Shown: one piece after another, positions 24,572-33,557 of the stretch
Numbering within the stretch: position 1 is the first letter of the stretch
Layout: each line of letters opens with the position of its first letter
Translations under genes and position numbers: made by a program
Assembly: GCF_014204515.1 (NCBI RefSeq)
Contig: NZ_JACHLI010000014.1
Span: 106,744-170,743 of the forward strand
Reading direction: 5' to 3'
Origin: Pseudomonas nitroreducens
GTDB taxonomy: Bacteria; Pseudomonadota; Gammaproteobacteria; Pseudomonadales; Pseudomonadaceae
Length of the DNA stretch: 64,000 nt
Notes under the pieces: generated by a model
What the model was told of the DNA's origin: nothing
What the model saw: only the letters and a program-made list of their open reading frames with translations
The model's database searches: none

Positions 24572-25909
24572 ATGACCCACGCCGCCGTGCTGCGCCCCAC
24601 CCTGCTCGCCCTGCTCATCGCCGGGGCCAGTTCCGCCAGCGCCTACGAGCTGTACGCCACCGACGACACCCACCTGAATGCCGATCTCTCGGCGACCTTC
24701 GGGCTGTTCCACAGCCAGGAGCGCTACAACATGACCGGCACCCTGGATGAGGGCTCGTCGTCCTGGCAGGAAGGCTTCATCAAGTACGGTCTGAGCGGCG
24801 ACCAGAAGCTGGGCGGCGCGGGCACCGCCTACGGGGCCTTCAACCTGATCAGCTCCGGCACCTGGGACGACGGCGACGCCGCCGGCTTCAGCGACGGTTC
24901 CGAGCGCACCACCAAGATCGAAGACGCCTACTCTGGCTGGCGCTCGGGCGGCCTGTTCCCGGTGCTGGGCGATGACGGCATCGACCTGTCCTTCGGCCGC
25001 CAGAACATCGTGGTCGGCGACGGCTTCCTGATCGACGGCGATGCCCTGAACATGGGCAAGGGCCTGGCCGACGGCGAATACAACCGTGGCGGCGCCTACT
25101 ACCTGGCCGGCCGTCGCGCCTTCGACGAAACCGCCGTGCTGCGCATCGGCGGCAAGGAAGGCTGGCGTGGCGACCTGATGCGCCTGAAGTCCGACAACCG
25201 CGCCCAGGCCAACACCGAGCTGTATGCCGCGACCCTGGAGCACGTGACCCCGGAAGCCACCTTCGGCCTGACCTACATCGACGTCACCGATGTCGACGAG
25301 CGCTACGCCTCGCCGATCCAGCTCGACCGCAAGGACATGAAGGTCTACAGCCTGCGCGGCACCGGCAACGCCGGCGTGGAGAACCTGTTCCTCTCCGGCG
25401 AATACGCCTGGCAGGACAAGCGCGATGCGCAGTACAGCGATGACAAGGAAAATGCCTGGTATCTCGAAGCCGGCTGGACCTTCTCCGACATCGCCTGGAA
25501 GCCCTACGTAAGCTACCGCTTCAGCCGCTTCTCCGAAGGCTACGACACCCTCTTCTACGGCTTCAGCCGCGGCTTCGGCACCTGGTTCCAGGGCGAGGTG
25601 GCGGGCAACTATGCCGGCCCGTTCAACAGCAACACCCGCGTGCACAACATCGGCGCCAAGGTCACTCCGCTGGAAAACCTCTCCATCGGCGCGCAGTTCT
25701 TCGACTTCCACACCCTGGACACCGACCTGGGCAATACCGACGGCCGCGAGCTGGACCTCTACGCCGAATGGGCGATCAACGAGCACCTGGTGATCATCCC
25801 GCTGGTGGGCCTGTATCAGCCGAAGAAGAGCGCGGCCGAAGGCGGTACCCAGATCGGCAACGACAACAGCAACCTCTACAGCCAGTTGATGTTCTCCACC
25901 ACCTTCTGA
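24572..25909 (+). CDS. Outer-membrane beta-barrel, alginate-export-like family
   Basis: The 445-residue product begins with a signal peptide (LLALLIAGASSASAYE, cleavage probably after residue 24). It continues with alternating polar/hydrophobic strands, many aromatic-flanked turns and a terminal phenylalanine (LMFSTTF), all marks of an outer-membrane barrel. The pattern DLSFGRQNIVVGDGFLIDGD and long strands are like the AlgE/alginate-export porin group and not the OprD family. The substrate is not known. The longer reading from 24356 crosses the CCCTCTCCC repeat and is rejected. It lies 22 bases before a chemoreceptor gene, suggesting that both serve the same compound. Confidence 0.8.
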   Translation: MTHAAVLRPTLLALLIAGASSASAYELYATDDTHLNADLSATFGLFHSQERYNMTGTLDEGSSSWQEGFIKYGLSGDQKLGGAGTAYGAFNLISSGTWDDGDAAGFSDGSERTTKIEDAYSGWRSGGLFPVLGDDGIDLSFGRQNIVVGDGFLIDGDALNMGKGLADGEYNRGGAYYLAGRRAFDETAVLRIGGKEGWRGDLMRLKSDNRAQANTELYAATLEHVTPEATFGLTYIDVTDVDERYASPIQLDRKDMKVYSLRGTGNAGVENLFLSGEYAWQDKRDAQYSDDKENAWYLEAGWTFSDIAWKPYVSYRFSRFSEGYDTLFYGFSRGFGTWFQGEVAGNYAGPFNSNTRVHNIGAKVTPLENLSIGAQFFDFHTLDTDLGNTDGRELDLYAEWAINEHLVIIPLVGLYQPKKSAAEGGTQIGNDNSNLYSQLMFSTTF

Positions 25910-25931
25910 TCGACCCGAAAGCGAGCCCGCC

Positions 25932-28055
25932 ATGCCCAGCCTCCTGACTTCCATCCAGGGCCGAATCACCTGGCTGGCGGGCCTCTGCCTGATCCTCGTC
26001 GCCAGCGTGCTGATCGGCCTTTCGCTGTACCAGGCGCGGCAGGACAGCCGCACCATCCAGCACGACAGCGGCGAACTGTTCGCCGTTGCCGCGCGGCACA
26101 ACCTGGAAACCCAGGGCCAGGTGCAGGCCCTGCTGATCCGCGAACGACTGCAGAACAACCTGCTGCTCGGCGAGGGTCTGCTGCGCAGCGTGCAGACCCT
26201 GCGCGCGCAACATCAGCAAGGCGTTCTCGACCCCGCCGCGCTGCGTACCGCGCTCAATCGCACCATGGCCGATACCCTCGGCGCGCACCCGGAGCTGCTC
26301 GGCCTGTTCCTGGTGTTCCAGCCCGGAGCACTCGACGCAGCCGACGGACAGTTCGCCGCCCGCGAAGAGCTGGGCAGCAACGAGACCGGCCGCTTTGCCC
26401 TCTACCTGCTGCAGAACGGCAAGGACACCCAGCGGGTGATCGGCACCGAGCAGGTCCTTGGCGACACCACGCCCGGCCCCAGCGGCCAGCCGTACAACGC
26501 CTTCTTCACCTGCTCCACCGCGCACGCCCGCCCCTGCGTGCTTGATCCGTATTTCGACGACGCCTCGGGTCAGCGCCGACTGGTCACCAGCGTCACCCTG
26601 CCCTTGCTGGAGAACGGCAAAGCCATCGCCGCCGTGGGCTTCGATATCGACCTGGCAGCGCTTCAACAAAGCAGCGCGGAAGGCAGCCGCAGCCTGTTCG
26701 ATGGCCAGGGTCGCATCCGCATCCTCAGCCCCAACGGCCTCATCGCCAGCGACAGCGGCGATGCGTCGAAGCTGGGGCAGAAGTTCGAGGACACGGCCAT
26801 GCTCGCCGAGATTGCCGCCGGGCGTTCGCAGTCCTTCGATGACGGCGAGTCCATCAGCGTGCTGCACAGCCTGGCGCCAGTGCCGGACGCCGCGCCCTGG
26901 GGCATCCTGCTCAGCGTGCCGCGCTCGGTGATGCTCGCCCCGGCGGAACGCCTCAAGGGCACGCTCGATGACCTGCGCTGGAACAGCACCGTGCTGGAGA
27001 TCGGCTTCGGCATCGCCGCCGGGCTGCTCGGCATGCTGCTGGTGGCACTCACCGCGCTCGGTATCAGCCGGCCGATCCTGCGCCTGGCGCGCATGCTGGA
27101 GGACATCGCCGATGGCGAAGGCGACCTCACCCGCCGTCTCGACTACCCGCGCCGCGATGAACTGGGCCGCCTGGCCACCGCCTTCAACCGCTTCCTCGAC
27201 AAGCTGCAACCGAGCATCGCCGCCGTGCAGTCGTCGACCCGCGAAGCCCACGCAACTGCCGACCGCTCGGCGCAGATCGCCCGGCAAACCAGCGACGGCA
27301 TGCAGCAGCAGTTCCGCGAAATCGACATGGTGGCCACGGCGCTGCAGGAGATGTCCGCCACCGCCCAGGATTCCGCCCGCAGCGCCGCCCGCGCCGCCGA
27401 TGCCGCGCGCTCGGCGGAACAGGCCTGCGACGACGGCTTCCGCACCCTCGATGCCACCAACAGCGGCATCGATCAGTTGGCAGCCGGGATGAACCAGGCC
27501 ATGGTCGAGTTGCAGCAACTGGCGGCGAGCAACGAGCAGATCGGCTCGATCCTCGAAGTCATCTGCGGCATCGCCGCGCAGACCAACCTGCTGGCTCTCA
27601 ACGCCGCCATCGAAGCAGCGCGTGCCGGGGATGCCGGGCGCAGTTTCGCCGTGGTCGCCGATGAAGTGCGCGGGCTGGCCCGGCGTACCCAGGAGTCGGT
27701 GGAAGAGATTCGCGAGGTCATCGAGAACCTGCAGGCGCGCGGCCAGTCGGTGACCAGCGCCATGCAGGGCAGCTTCGCCCAGGCCCAGGGCAACGTCGAT
27801 CAGGCGCGCCAGGCCATCGATGCGCTGCGCAGGATCGGCGAAGCAGTGAACCTGATCAGCGAGATGAACCTGCAGATTGCCAGCGCGGCGGAGGAACAGA
27901 GCAGCGTCGCCGAGGAGATCAACCGCAACATCGCCGGCATCCGCGACGTCACCCAGAGCATTTCCGACCAGGCACAGCAGGCCGCCAGCGCCAGTCGTTC
28001 ACTGAACGACCTGGCCAGCCGGCAGCAGGGATTGGTGGAGCAGTTCCGCGCCTGA
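25932..28055 (+). CDS. Methyl-accepting chemotaxis protein
   Basis: A 707-residue chemoreceptor: N-terminal membrane anchor (about residues 15-36), a large periplasmic double-Cache-like sensor domain to about residue 345, a second membrane helix (GFGIAAGLLGMLLVALTALGI), a HAMP segment (RPILRLARMLEDIADGEGDLTRRL) and a cytoplasmic coiled-coil signalling domain with the invariant hairpin tip EVICGIAAQTNLLALNAAIEA. There is no C-terminal pentapeptide for CheR. The gene follows an outer-membrane channel with only 22 bases between, so uptake and taxis to one ligand may be linked. The Cache domain suggests a small organic ligand. Confidence 0.95.
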   Translation: MPSLLTSIQGRITWLAGLCLILVASVLIGLSLYQARQDSRTIQHDSGELFAVAARHNLETQGQVQALLIRERLQNNLLLGEGLLRSVQTLRAQHQQGVLDPAALRTALNRTMADTLGAHPELLGLFLVFQPGALDAADGQFAAREELGSNETGRFALYLLQNGKDTQRVIGTEQVLGDTTPGPSGQPYNAFFTCSTAHARPCVLDPYFDDASGQRRLVTSVTLPLLENGKAIAAVGFDIDLAALQQSSAEGSRSLFDGQGRIRILSPNGLIASDSGDASKLGQKFEDTAMLAEIAAGRSQSFDDGESISVLHSLAPVPDAAPWGILLSVPRSVMLAPAERLKGTLDDLRWNSTVLEIGFGIAAGLLGMLLVALTALGISRPILRLARMLEDIADGEGDLTRRLDYPRRDELGRLATAFNRFLDKLQPSIAAVQSSTREAHATADRSAQIARQTSDGMQQQFREIDMVATALQEMSATAQDSARSAARAADAARSAEQACDDGFRTLDATNSGIDQLAAGMNQAMVELQQLAASNEQIGSILEVICGIAAQTNLLALNAAIEAARAGDAGRSFAVVADEVRGLARRTQESVEEIREVIENLQARGQSVTSAMQGSFAQAQGNVDQARQAIDALRRIGEAVNLISEMNLQIASAAEEQSSVAEEINRNIAGIRDVTQSISDQAQQAASASRSLNDLASRQQGLVEQFRA

Positions 28056-28056
28056 C

Positions 28057-28299
28057 TCAGATGTCGCTGCAGCGCGGGGTCTGGCGCAGGTACTTGACGG
28101 TGTGCTGCTGGCCTCGGGAGTCCAGGTAGACCATGGTGGCCTGGCTGACTTCGCAGCGCTCGTTGGGTTGCGAGATGCTCAGCACCTTGGCGACGTCGAG
28201 CGGCATGCCGTAGTGGTACACGGCGGCATCGTCGGCGAAGGCGGTGAAGGACAGCAGCAAGGCGGGGATGGCGAAGAGTGCGCTCAGGGTCGATTTCAT
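28057..28299 (-). CDS. Small exported DUF2790 protein
   Basis: An 80-residue protein with a signal peptide (MKSTLSALFAIPALLLSFTAFA) and the DUF2790 pattern: YHYGMPLDVAKVLSI, a strand with a cysteine (NERCEV), an MVYLDSRGQQHTVKYL strand pair and a closing cysteine (TPRC). Cysteines near 49 and 77 probably pair in the periplasm. Such proteins are numerous in Pseudomonas and several respond to metal or antimicrobial stress; a function cannot be given. The start at 28299 has a GAGG site 8 bases upstream. It is convergent with the chemoreceptor gene, separated by one base. Confidence 0.85.
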   Translation of the reverse strand: MKSTLSALFAIPALLLSFTAFADDAAVYHYGMPLDVAKVLSISQPNERCEVSQATMVYLDSRGQQHTVKYLRQTPRCSDI

Positions 28300-28559
28300 G
28301 GCAGGAACCTCAGGGATCACGCGGGTCGCGTCGATCGTGGCCCACTGCCATAAATCTAGCCGATGGGACCTTTCCCACACAGAGCGACTTCGACAATGCA
28401 TTTCTGCAGAAGCCGCAACAATGCTGCCTTGCGGGCTTCCCGTGCGTGTGATTGTCTCGCTCGCTGTCGCCTGATTGGCAGCATCCGCACCCTCGAAGCG
28501 TTTGCAGCCAGAGCGATCCGCCGCAAGAATGAACGCCATCGATCGGATCGGGAGACGCC

Positions 28560-29522
28560 ATGAAACGCGTAGCCATGCTGCTGTTCCCCGGCGTGCAGGC
28601 GCTGGATGTTTCCGGGCCGCTGGACGTGTTCGCCGAGGCCAATGCCTTCGTGCCCGCCGGCCAGGGTTACCAGGTGGTAACGCTGGCGAACCCGCCCTTC
28701 CCCTTGCGCGCTTCCAATGGGCAATGGCTCGGCGCTGACTTCAGCCTCGAACAGGGTGATGGCGCGGCCGATATCCTGCTGGTGCCGGGCGGGCCGCAAC
28801 TCCCGGAAGAATCACCCACGCCTGAGCTGCTCGACTGGCTGCGCAGTGCCTGCGCCCAGGCACCACGCTATGGCTCGATCTGCACCGGCGCCTTCCTGCT
28901 CGGCCATGCCGGATTGCTCGATGGCAAGCGCGTGACGACCCACTGGAGCGATGCGCGGCGCCTCGCCGAACTGTTCCCGCAGGCGCTGGTGGAACCTGAC
29001 CGGATCCATGTGCACGACGGCGCGCTGTGGACCTCGGCGGGCGTGACCGCCGGCATCGACCTGGCGCTGGCACTGGTCGCCGAAGACCACGGCGCGGCGG
29101 TGGCGCTGTCGGTGGCAAAGCGTTTGCTGGTGGTCGCGCAGCGTCAGGGCGGGCAGTCGCAATTCAGCCCCTTCCTCCAGGCGCCGGCCGACGAGACTTC
29201 GCCGGTGGCGCGCATCCAGCGCTATGTGCAGGAACACCTTGATCAACCCCTGGGCGTACCACAACTGGCCGCCGAAGTAGCGATGAGCCCGCGCAGCTTT
29301 GCCCGCACCTTCGTTCGCGAGGCGGGTGTGACACCGGCGGAATTCGTCCAGCGCGCCCGCATCGACGCCGCCCGCGGATTGCTCGAAGGCAGCGATCTGG
29401 CGTTGAAGGTCATCGCCTGGCGCTGCGGCTTCGGCAGCCCGGCGCGCCTGCGCCTGGTGTTCGCCCAGCGCCTGGGCGTGACGCCGACGCAGTATCGCGA
29501 GCAGTTCCGCCGCGGGGGCTGA
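28560..29522 (+). CDS. GlxA-type transcriptional regulator (DJ-1/PfpI + AraC)
   Basis: The 320-residue protein joins a class I glutamine-amidotransferase-like domain, with the conserved cysteine in GSICTGAFLLG, to a C-terminal AraC DNA-binding domain (VPQLAAEVAMSPRSFARTFVRE and KVIAWRCGFGSPARLRLVFAQ). Members in Pseudomonas regulate catabolism of arginine, carnitine, choline, dimethylglycine and other amines. It is followed by repeats and convergent catA. The gene it controls is not evident: the nearest start on its upstream side is the divergent DUF2790 gene. Confidence 0.93.
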   Translation: MKRVAMLLFPGVQALDVSGPLDVFAEANAFVPAGQGYQVVTLANPPFPLRASNGQWLGADFSLEQGDGAADILLVPGGPQLPEESPTPELLDWLRSACAQAPRYGSICTGAFLLGHAGLLDGKRVTTHWSDARRLAELFPQALVEPDRIHVHDGALWTSAGVTAGIDLALALVAEDHGAAVALSVAKRLLVVAQRQGGQSQFSPFLQAPADETSPVARIQRYVQEHLDQPLGVPQLAAEVAMSPRSFARTFVREAGVTPAEFVQRARIDAARGLLEGSDLALKVIAWRCGFGSPARLRLVFAQRLGVTPTQYREQFRRGG

Positions 29523-29540
29523 GCACCTGGCATGCCTCGC

Positions 29541-30098
29541 CGTAGGATGGCGTGGAGCGCAGCGATACCGATCGATTCGGCGCACCGGATTCTCGCGAGC
29601 ACGGTTGGAGGCAGGAGCGGCGGCGAAACGATCGCGGACGAAGTCCGCTCCTACGATCCTGGCGAAAAAGGTGCCGAGGGCGTAGGAGCGGACTCCGTCC
29701 GTGATGGCTCCCCGGCCCCGCCGGGGTCTGAGGTGCTCTGCGTAGGATGGCGTGGAGCGGAGCGATACCCATCGGCCCGTGCATCGACAGCATGGGTATC
29801 GCTGCGCTCCACCCATCCTACGTCGAGGTTACCGGCAGGGTCGGGAATCAGGCTTCCTGCAGCGCACGAGGCCTGCTCCTACGATCCAGGCGATAAAGGT
29901 GCCGGGGCGTAGGAGCGGACTCTGTCCGCGATGGCTCCCCGGCCCCGCCGGGGTCTGAGGTGCTCTGCGTAGGATGGCGTGGAGCGGAGCGATACCCATC
30001 GGCCCGTGCATTGACAGCATGGGTATCGCTGCGCTCCACCCATCCTACGTCGGGGTTACCGGTAGGGCCGGGAGTCAGGCTTCCTGCAGCGCGCGAGG
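29541..30098. repeat. Repeat block with a 227-bp tandem duplication
   Basis: After a GTAGGATGG-type unit at 29541 and REP units near 29620-29706, two nearly identical copies follow: 29647-29871 and 29875-30098. Each contains a REP hairpin, the hairpin CGGCCCCGCCGGGG, an 82-base GTAGGATGG dyad (29741-29822 and 29968-30049), and a 24-base match to the 3' end of catA. In the second copy this match is the real catA end (30075-30098). In the first copy it is a vestige (29848-29871). A partial copy of the left part also occurs at 48146-48246. Confidence 0.9.
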
Positions 30099-31007
30099 AC
30101 GGCTGCTGCGGTCCTCGGCGCTGGCACTGACCGCCTGCTGCAGCTGGAAATCGAACTCGATCTCGGCGAAGCGCCCTTCCACACCGCGCGCCTTCGCGGC
30201 AGTTGCGTCCTCGATGAAACGCACCTCGCCGATCAGCCCGTCGCGGGTGGCATAGGCAAAGTCGTCCCACAGGTATTGATCACCGGCGAGGTTGATCTGC
30301 GTGGTCAGATGGCGATGGCCCGGTGCAGAAATGAAGAAGTGGATATGCGCCGGACGCTGGCCGTGGCGACCCAGTTGATCGAGCAGTTCCTGGGTCGGGC
30401 CATCCGGCGGGCAGCCATAGCCGCTGGGCACGATGCTGCGGGCTTTGTAGCGGCCCTCAGCGTCGGTGACGATGCGCCGGCGCAGGTTGAACTCCGACTG
30501 GGTGCTGTCGAAGTACGAGTAAGTGCCGTTGGTGTTGGCGTGCCAGAGATCGACCACGGCACCGGCCAGCGGCTTGCCGTTGAGGTCGAACACACGGCCG
30601 GAGAGGAACATCACGGTGCCCGCATCTTTCCCGTCATCCATGCGCGCTTCGCCTTCGGACAGCGGCGCGCCGGCCACGTACAGCGGGCCTTCGATAGTAC
30701 GCGGGGTGCCGCCACCGATGCCGGCCGCCGCGTCCTGCGCATCCAGTAGCAGGTCGAGATAGTGCTCGACGCCGAGGCCCGCGACCACCAGTCCGGCCTC
30801 CTGGCGAGCGCCGAGCCGGTTGAGGTAGTCCACCGCCTTCCAGAACTCATCGGGGGTGACGTGCATGTCCTCGATGAGCCTGGCGGTGTCCTGCAGGATG
30901 CGCAGGACGAGGTTCTTCACCCGTGGGTTGCCCTGGTCATTCAGCGCGCCGCTGGCTTCTTCGAAGAACTTCTGGATATCGGCAGTCTGGGAAATCTTCA
31001 CGGTCAC
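30075..31007 (-). CDS. catA: Catechol 1,2-dioxygenase
   Basis: CatA cleaves catechol between its hydroxyls to cis,cis-muconate with Fe(III). The 310-residue protein has the N-terminal helical dimer domain and a beta-sandwich carrying the four iron ligands: the Tyr in GTYSYFD, the Tyr in PSGYGCPP and the two His in PAHIHFF. Length and the start MTVKISQT are typical of Pseudomonas CatA. It stands apart from catB, catC and catR, which are not in the window. A flavin reductase gene lies 34 bases upstream on the same strand and may be co-transcribed. The last eight codons are duplicated downstream. Confidence 0.96.
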   Translation of the reverse strand: MTVKISQTADIQKFFEEASGALNDQGNPRVKNLVLRILQDTARLIEDMHVTPDEFWKAVDYLNRLGARQEAGLVVAGLGVEHYLDLLLDAQDAAAGIGGGTPRTIEGPLYVAGAPLSEGEARMDDGKDAGTVMFLSGRVFDLNGKPLAGAVVDLWHANTNGTYSYFDSTQSEFNLRRRIVTDAEGRYKARSIVPSGYGCPPDGPTQELLDQLGRHGQRPAHIHFFISAPGHRHLTTQINLAGDQYLWDDFAYATRDGLIGEVRFIEDATAAKARGVEGRFAEIEFDFQLQQAVSASAEDRSSRPRALQEA

Positions 31008-31041
31008 GGTGAATCACCTCGTTGTTGTTATTGGCAGGACA

Positions 31042-31563
31042 TCAGCTGGCGCAGCGCACGGCCTCGCGCTCGACGCGGTGGAACACGCGGTTGAAGTACA
31101 CCAGGCTGTCCTGGCGCTCGCGCACGGCGACCTTTTCCAGCTCGACGAACATCACCGTGTGGGAGCCGACTTCCTTGCAGTCGCTGATCCGCCCTTCCAG
31201 GCTCACCAGCGCCTGGCGCAGCACCGGCAGGCCGGCGTAGCCGTCGTCCCAGAGGTCACAGGTGAAGCGTTCTTCCATGGACACCTTGGTCATCCCGGCG
31301 AAGTGCTTGGCCAGTTCTTCCTGCTCGCCGCACAGCACGTTGACGCACAGGTGGCCGTTGCTGCGGAACACGTCGTGGGTGGCGCTGCCGCGGTTGACGC
31401 AGACCAGCACGGTGGGTGGCGAATCGGTGACCGAGCACACCGCGCTGGCGGTGATCCCGCAGCGGCCTTCCGGGCCGTTGGTGGTGATGATGTTCACCGC
31501 CGCCGGCAGCTGCGCCATGGCGTTGCGGAAGTCGATCTGGGTCTGGCTGAGGGTGTTGGCCAT
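31042..31563 (-). CDS. hpaC: HpaC-type flavin reductase
   Basis: A 173-residue split-barrel flavin:NAD(P)H reductase. The FRNAMAQLPAAVNIITTNG start, the TASAVCSVTDSPPTVLVCVNR core and the GSHTVMFVELEKV segment fit HpaC, which supplies reduced FAD to 4-hydroxyphenylacetate 3-monooxygenase HpaB. No hpaB gene or other flavin monooxygenase is visible nearby, and the gene precedes catA. The partner monooxygenase is therefore unknown. The start at 31563 has an AAGGGG site; the upstream extension to 31647 is unlikely to be translated. Confidence 0.85.
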   Translation of the reverse strand: MANTLSQTQIDFRNAMAQLPAAVNIITTNGPEGRCGITASAVCSVTDSPPTVLVCVNRGSATHDVFRSNGHLCVNVLCGEQEELAKHFAGMTKVSMEERFTCDLWDDGYAGLPVLRQALVSLEGRISDCKEVGSHTVMFVELEKVAVRERQDSLVYFNRVFHRVEREAVRCAS

Positions 31564-31829
31564 TGTTTCGCCCCTTGTGCTGGAGTGGCCGGCACGCCCG
31601 GCCTTTCTTGTATGGGGCCAGCGTAGGGCAGCGCGGGGGCGCGCCATATTCAGACGATCACCACGCCAGAGGGTGGTGGCCGCTAGTCATCTAGGTGGTT
31701 TCTTTATCGTCAGCCCCGGCGACTATGGGTATGCTCCGGGTCATGCCATTGCGACGACCGGGGCGAACATCCGGCGGACGCGGCCTACGTGCAGCTCTAC
31801 AACGATAAAAAAGAAAGTGGCAACGCCTG

Positions 31830-32456
31830 ATGGATGCTAGAAAACCCGTGGTCTACATCGTCGACGACGACAAGGACCTGCGCACCTCCCTCGCCTGGCT
31901 GCTCGACTCGGTCAGCATTCAATCGCTGTGCTACGGCGGCGCCGAAGAGTTCCTGCGCGAATACGATCCCCGCCTTCCCGCCTGCCTGGTGCTCGACGTG
32001 CGCATGCCCGAGACCAGCGGCTTCCAGTTGCAGGAAATGCTCAACGACAGGGGCATCGCCCTGCCGACCATCTTCGTCACCGCCCACGGCGATATCCCGA
32101 TGTCGGTGAAGGCGATGAAGAACGGCGCGCTGGACTTCGTCGAGAAACCCTACAACCCGCAGCAGATGCTCGACCGCATCCAGGCCGCGCTGAAAAGCGC
32201 AGTGCAGGTGCACGCCGGCCAGGAGCAGAAGCAGAACCTGCAGCACAAGCTCGACCTGCTCACCGGGCGCGAACGGGAAATCCTGATGATGGTGGTGGAC
32301 GGCAAGGCCAGCAAGGTCATCGCCCGCGAGCTGAATATCAGCGTCAAGACGGTCGACGTGCACCGCACCAAGATCAAGGAAAAGATGGGTGTCAGCAGTA
32401 TCGCCATGCTGGTGCGCGAGGTGCTCAACGTACCGCTGGAAGAATCACGCCCCTGA
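31830..32456 (+). CDS. FixJ-family response regulator
   Basis: The 208-residue protein has a receiver domain with acidic pocket D12-D14, phospho-acceptor D56 (VLDVRMPETSG), the switch Thr in FVTAHGD and Lys in VEKPYNP, then a linker helix (QEQKQNLQHKLDLL) and a LuxR-type helix-turn-helix (LTGREREILMMVV...LNISVKTVDVHRTKI). FixJ/TodT/StyR-type regulators often control aromatic degradation. No sensor kinase gene is adjacent. It is divergent from hpaC-catA, so it may control them, but nothing in the sequence proves this. An imperfect CACCAC/GTGGTG hairpin lies between at about 31659-31678. Confidence 0.9.
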   Translation: MDARKPVVYIVDDDKDLRTSLAWLLDSVSIQSLCYGGAEEFLREYDPRLPACLVLDVRMPETSGFQLQEMLNDRGIALPTIFVTAHGDIPMSVKAMKNGALDFVEKPYNPQQMLDRIQAALKSAVQVHAGQEQKQNLQHKLDLLTGREREILMMVVDGKASKVIARELNISVKTVDVHRTKIKEKMGVSSIAMLVREVLNVPLEESRP

Positions 32457-32477
32457 GCGGGGCGTGTTCCTCATCGC

Positions 32478-33467
32478 TTAACCGACGCGCTCGCCGCACA
32501 AGTCGAGGGCGAACAGGCGCTCCACCTCCGCCGGCGGCAGGCCGCAACCCAGCAGGCTGAACAGCTTGCCCAGCGCCGCTTCGCGGGTCATGCCGCCGCC
32601 GGAGACCAGGCCGGCATCGCGCAGGCGGCTACCGGCGGCATAGATGTCGAAGACCACATGACCTTGCGGGCACTGGCTGATCGCCGCCAGCACCACACCA
32701 CGGGCGTGGGCTTCGCGCAGCGCCGCCAGCAGTTCCTCGTTGTCCGAGGGGCCGGTGCCACTGCCATAGCATTCCAGCAACAGGGCCTGCACGCCGCTGC
32801 CCAGCAGCGCACGCAGGTGCTCGGCGCGCAGGCCGGGGAACAGCGGCAGCACCGCGAGGTTCACCGCCTGGCGCGGCTGACGATAAGTCAGTTCGACAGG
32901 GAGCGCTTCGGCGCGCTCGCCCTGGCGCTCGCGCGGCAGCACGGCGAAAGCATCGAAGGCTTCACTGCGCAGCTTGGTGACGCGGGCGCCATGCATCAGC
33001 TCGCCATTGAAGAACAGCCAGACACCCGGCTCGACGCCGGCTTGCAGAGCATTCAACGCGCCCAACAGGTTGCCCGGCGCATCGCTGTCCGGCGCGCCCA
33101 TGGGCTGCATGGAGCCGGTCAGCACGACCGGGACGTCCAGGCCGAGCAGCAGGAACGACAGCGCAGCGGCGCTGTAGGCCAGGGTATCGGTGCCGTGCAG
33201 GACCAGCACGCCATCCTGGCCGCGCTGCTCCACTCCCTCGACGATCGCGTCGCGCATCGCCAGCCAGTTGGCCTGGGTCATGTTGGCGCTGTCGAGCAGC
33301 GGTTGCAGCTCGACGAAGGACCAGTCGAGACGGATGTCGCCCTGGCCCTGCAGTTGTTCGCGCATGCGAGCTTCGAAACCGCCAGCCGGGGCCAGGCCTT
33401 CGGCGGTCTGCAGCATGCCGATGGTGCCGCCGGTATAGAGGACGAAGAGGTTCTTCACTCGACGCAT
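32478..33467 (-). CDS. ansA: L-asparaginase
   Basis: Hydrolyses L-asparagine to aspartate and ammonia. The 329-residue protein has both catalytic signatures: YTGGTIGM with nucleophilic Thr15, and VLHGTDTLAY with the Thr-Asp pair. GSMQP and NGELMHGARVTK blocks follow. There is no signal peptide, so the enzyme is cytoplasmic like type I asparaginases. It lies downstream of an AGCS symporter gene on the same strand, a pair also known in P. aeruginosa, although a hairpin stands between them. Confidence 0.93.
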   Translation of the reverse strand: MRRVKNLFVLYTGGTIGMLQTAEGLAPAGGFEARMREQLQGQGDIRLDWSFVELQPLLDSANMTQANWLAMRDAIVEGVEQRGQDGVLVLHGTDTLAYSAAALSFLLLGLDVPVVLTGSMQPMGAPDSDAPGNLLGALNALQAGVEPGVWLFFNGELMHGARVTKLRSEAFDAFAVLPRERQGERAEALPVELTYRQPRQAVNLAVLPLFPGLRAEHLRALLGSGVQALLLECYGSGTGPSDNEELLAALREAHARGVVLAAISQCPQGHVVFDIYAAGSRLRDAGLVSGGGMTREAALGKLFSLLGCGLPPAEVERLFALDLCGERVG

Positions 33468-33503
33468 GCCAGTGCTCTTGTAGGAAAGTTCACAGGATAA
33501 ACC

Positions 33504-33534
33504 GCGAGGCCGGGAGAAGTCCCGGCCTCGCGTG
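33504..33534 (-). terminator. Hairpin between symporter gene and ansA
   Basis: A perfect 13-base stem (CGCGAGGCCGGGA and its complement) with a short loop. The T-run is weak on both strands. It may partly terminate the symporter transcript before ansA or protect its 3' end. Confidence 0.55.
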
Positions 33535-33557
33535 TCAGACCTTGGTCCGAGGAAGGA

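Noticed and set aside
28057..28539. 160-codon reading of the DUF2790 protein
   Set aside because: The signal peptide starts at 28299; the extension is not secretory and not conserved-looking.
29541..30098. CRISPR array
   Set aside because: Repeats are long, imperfect, only two in tandem and without unique spacers; no cas genes.
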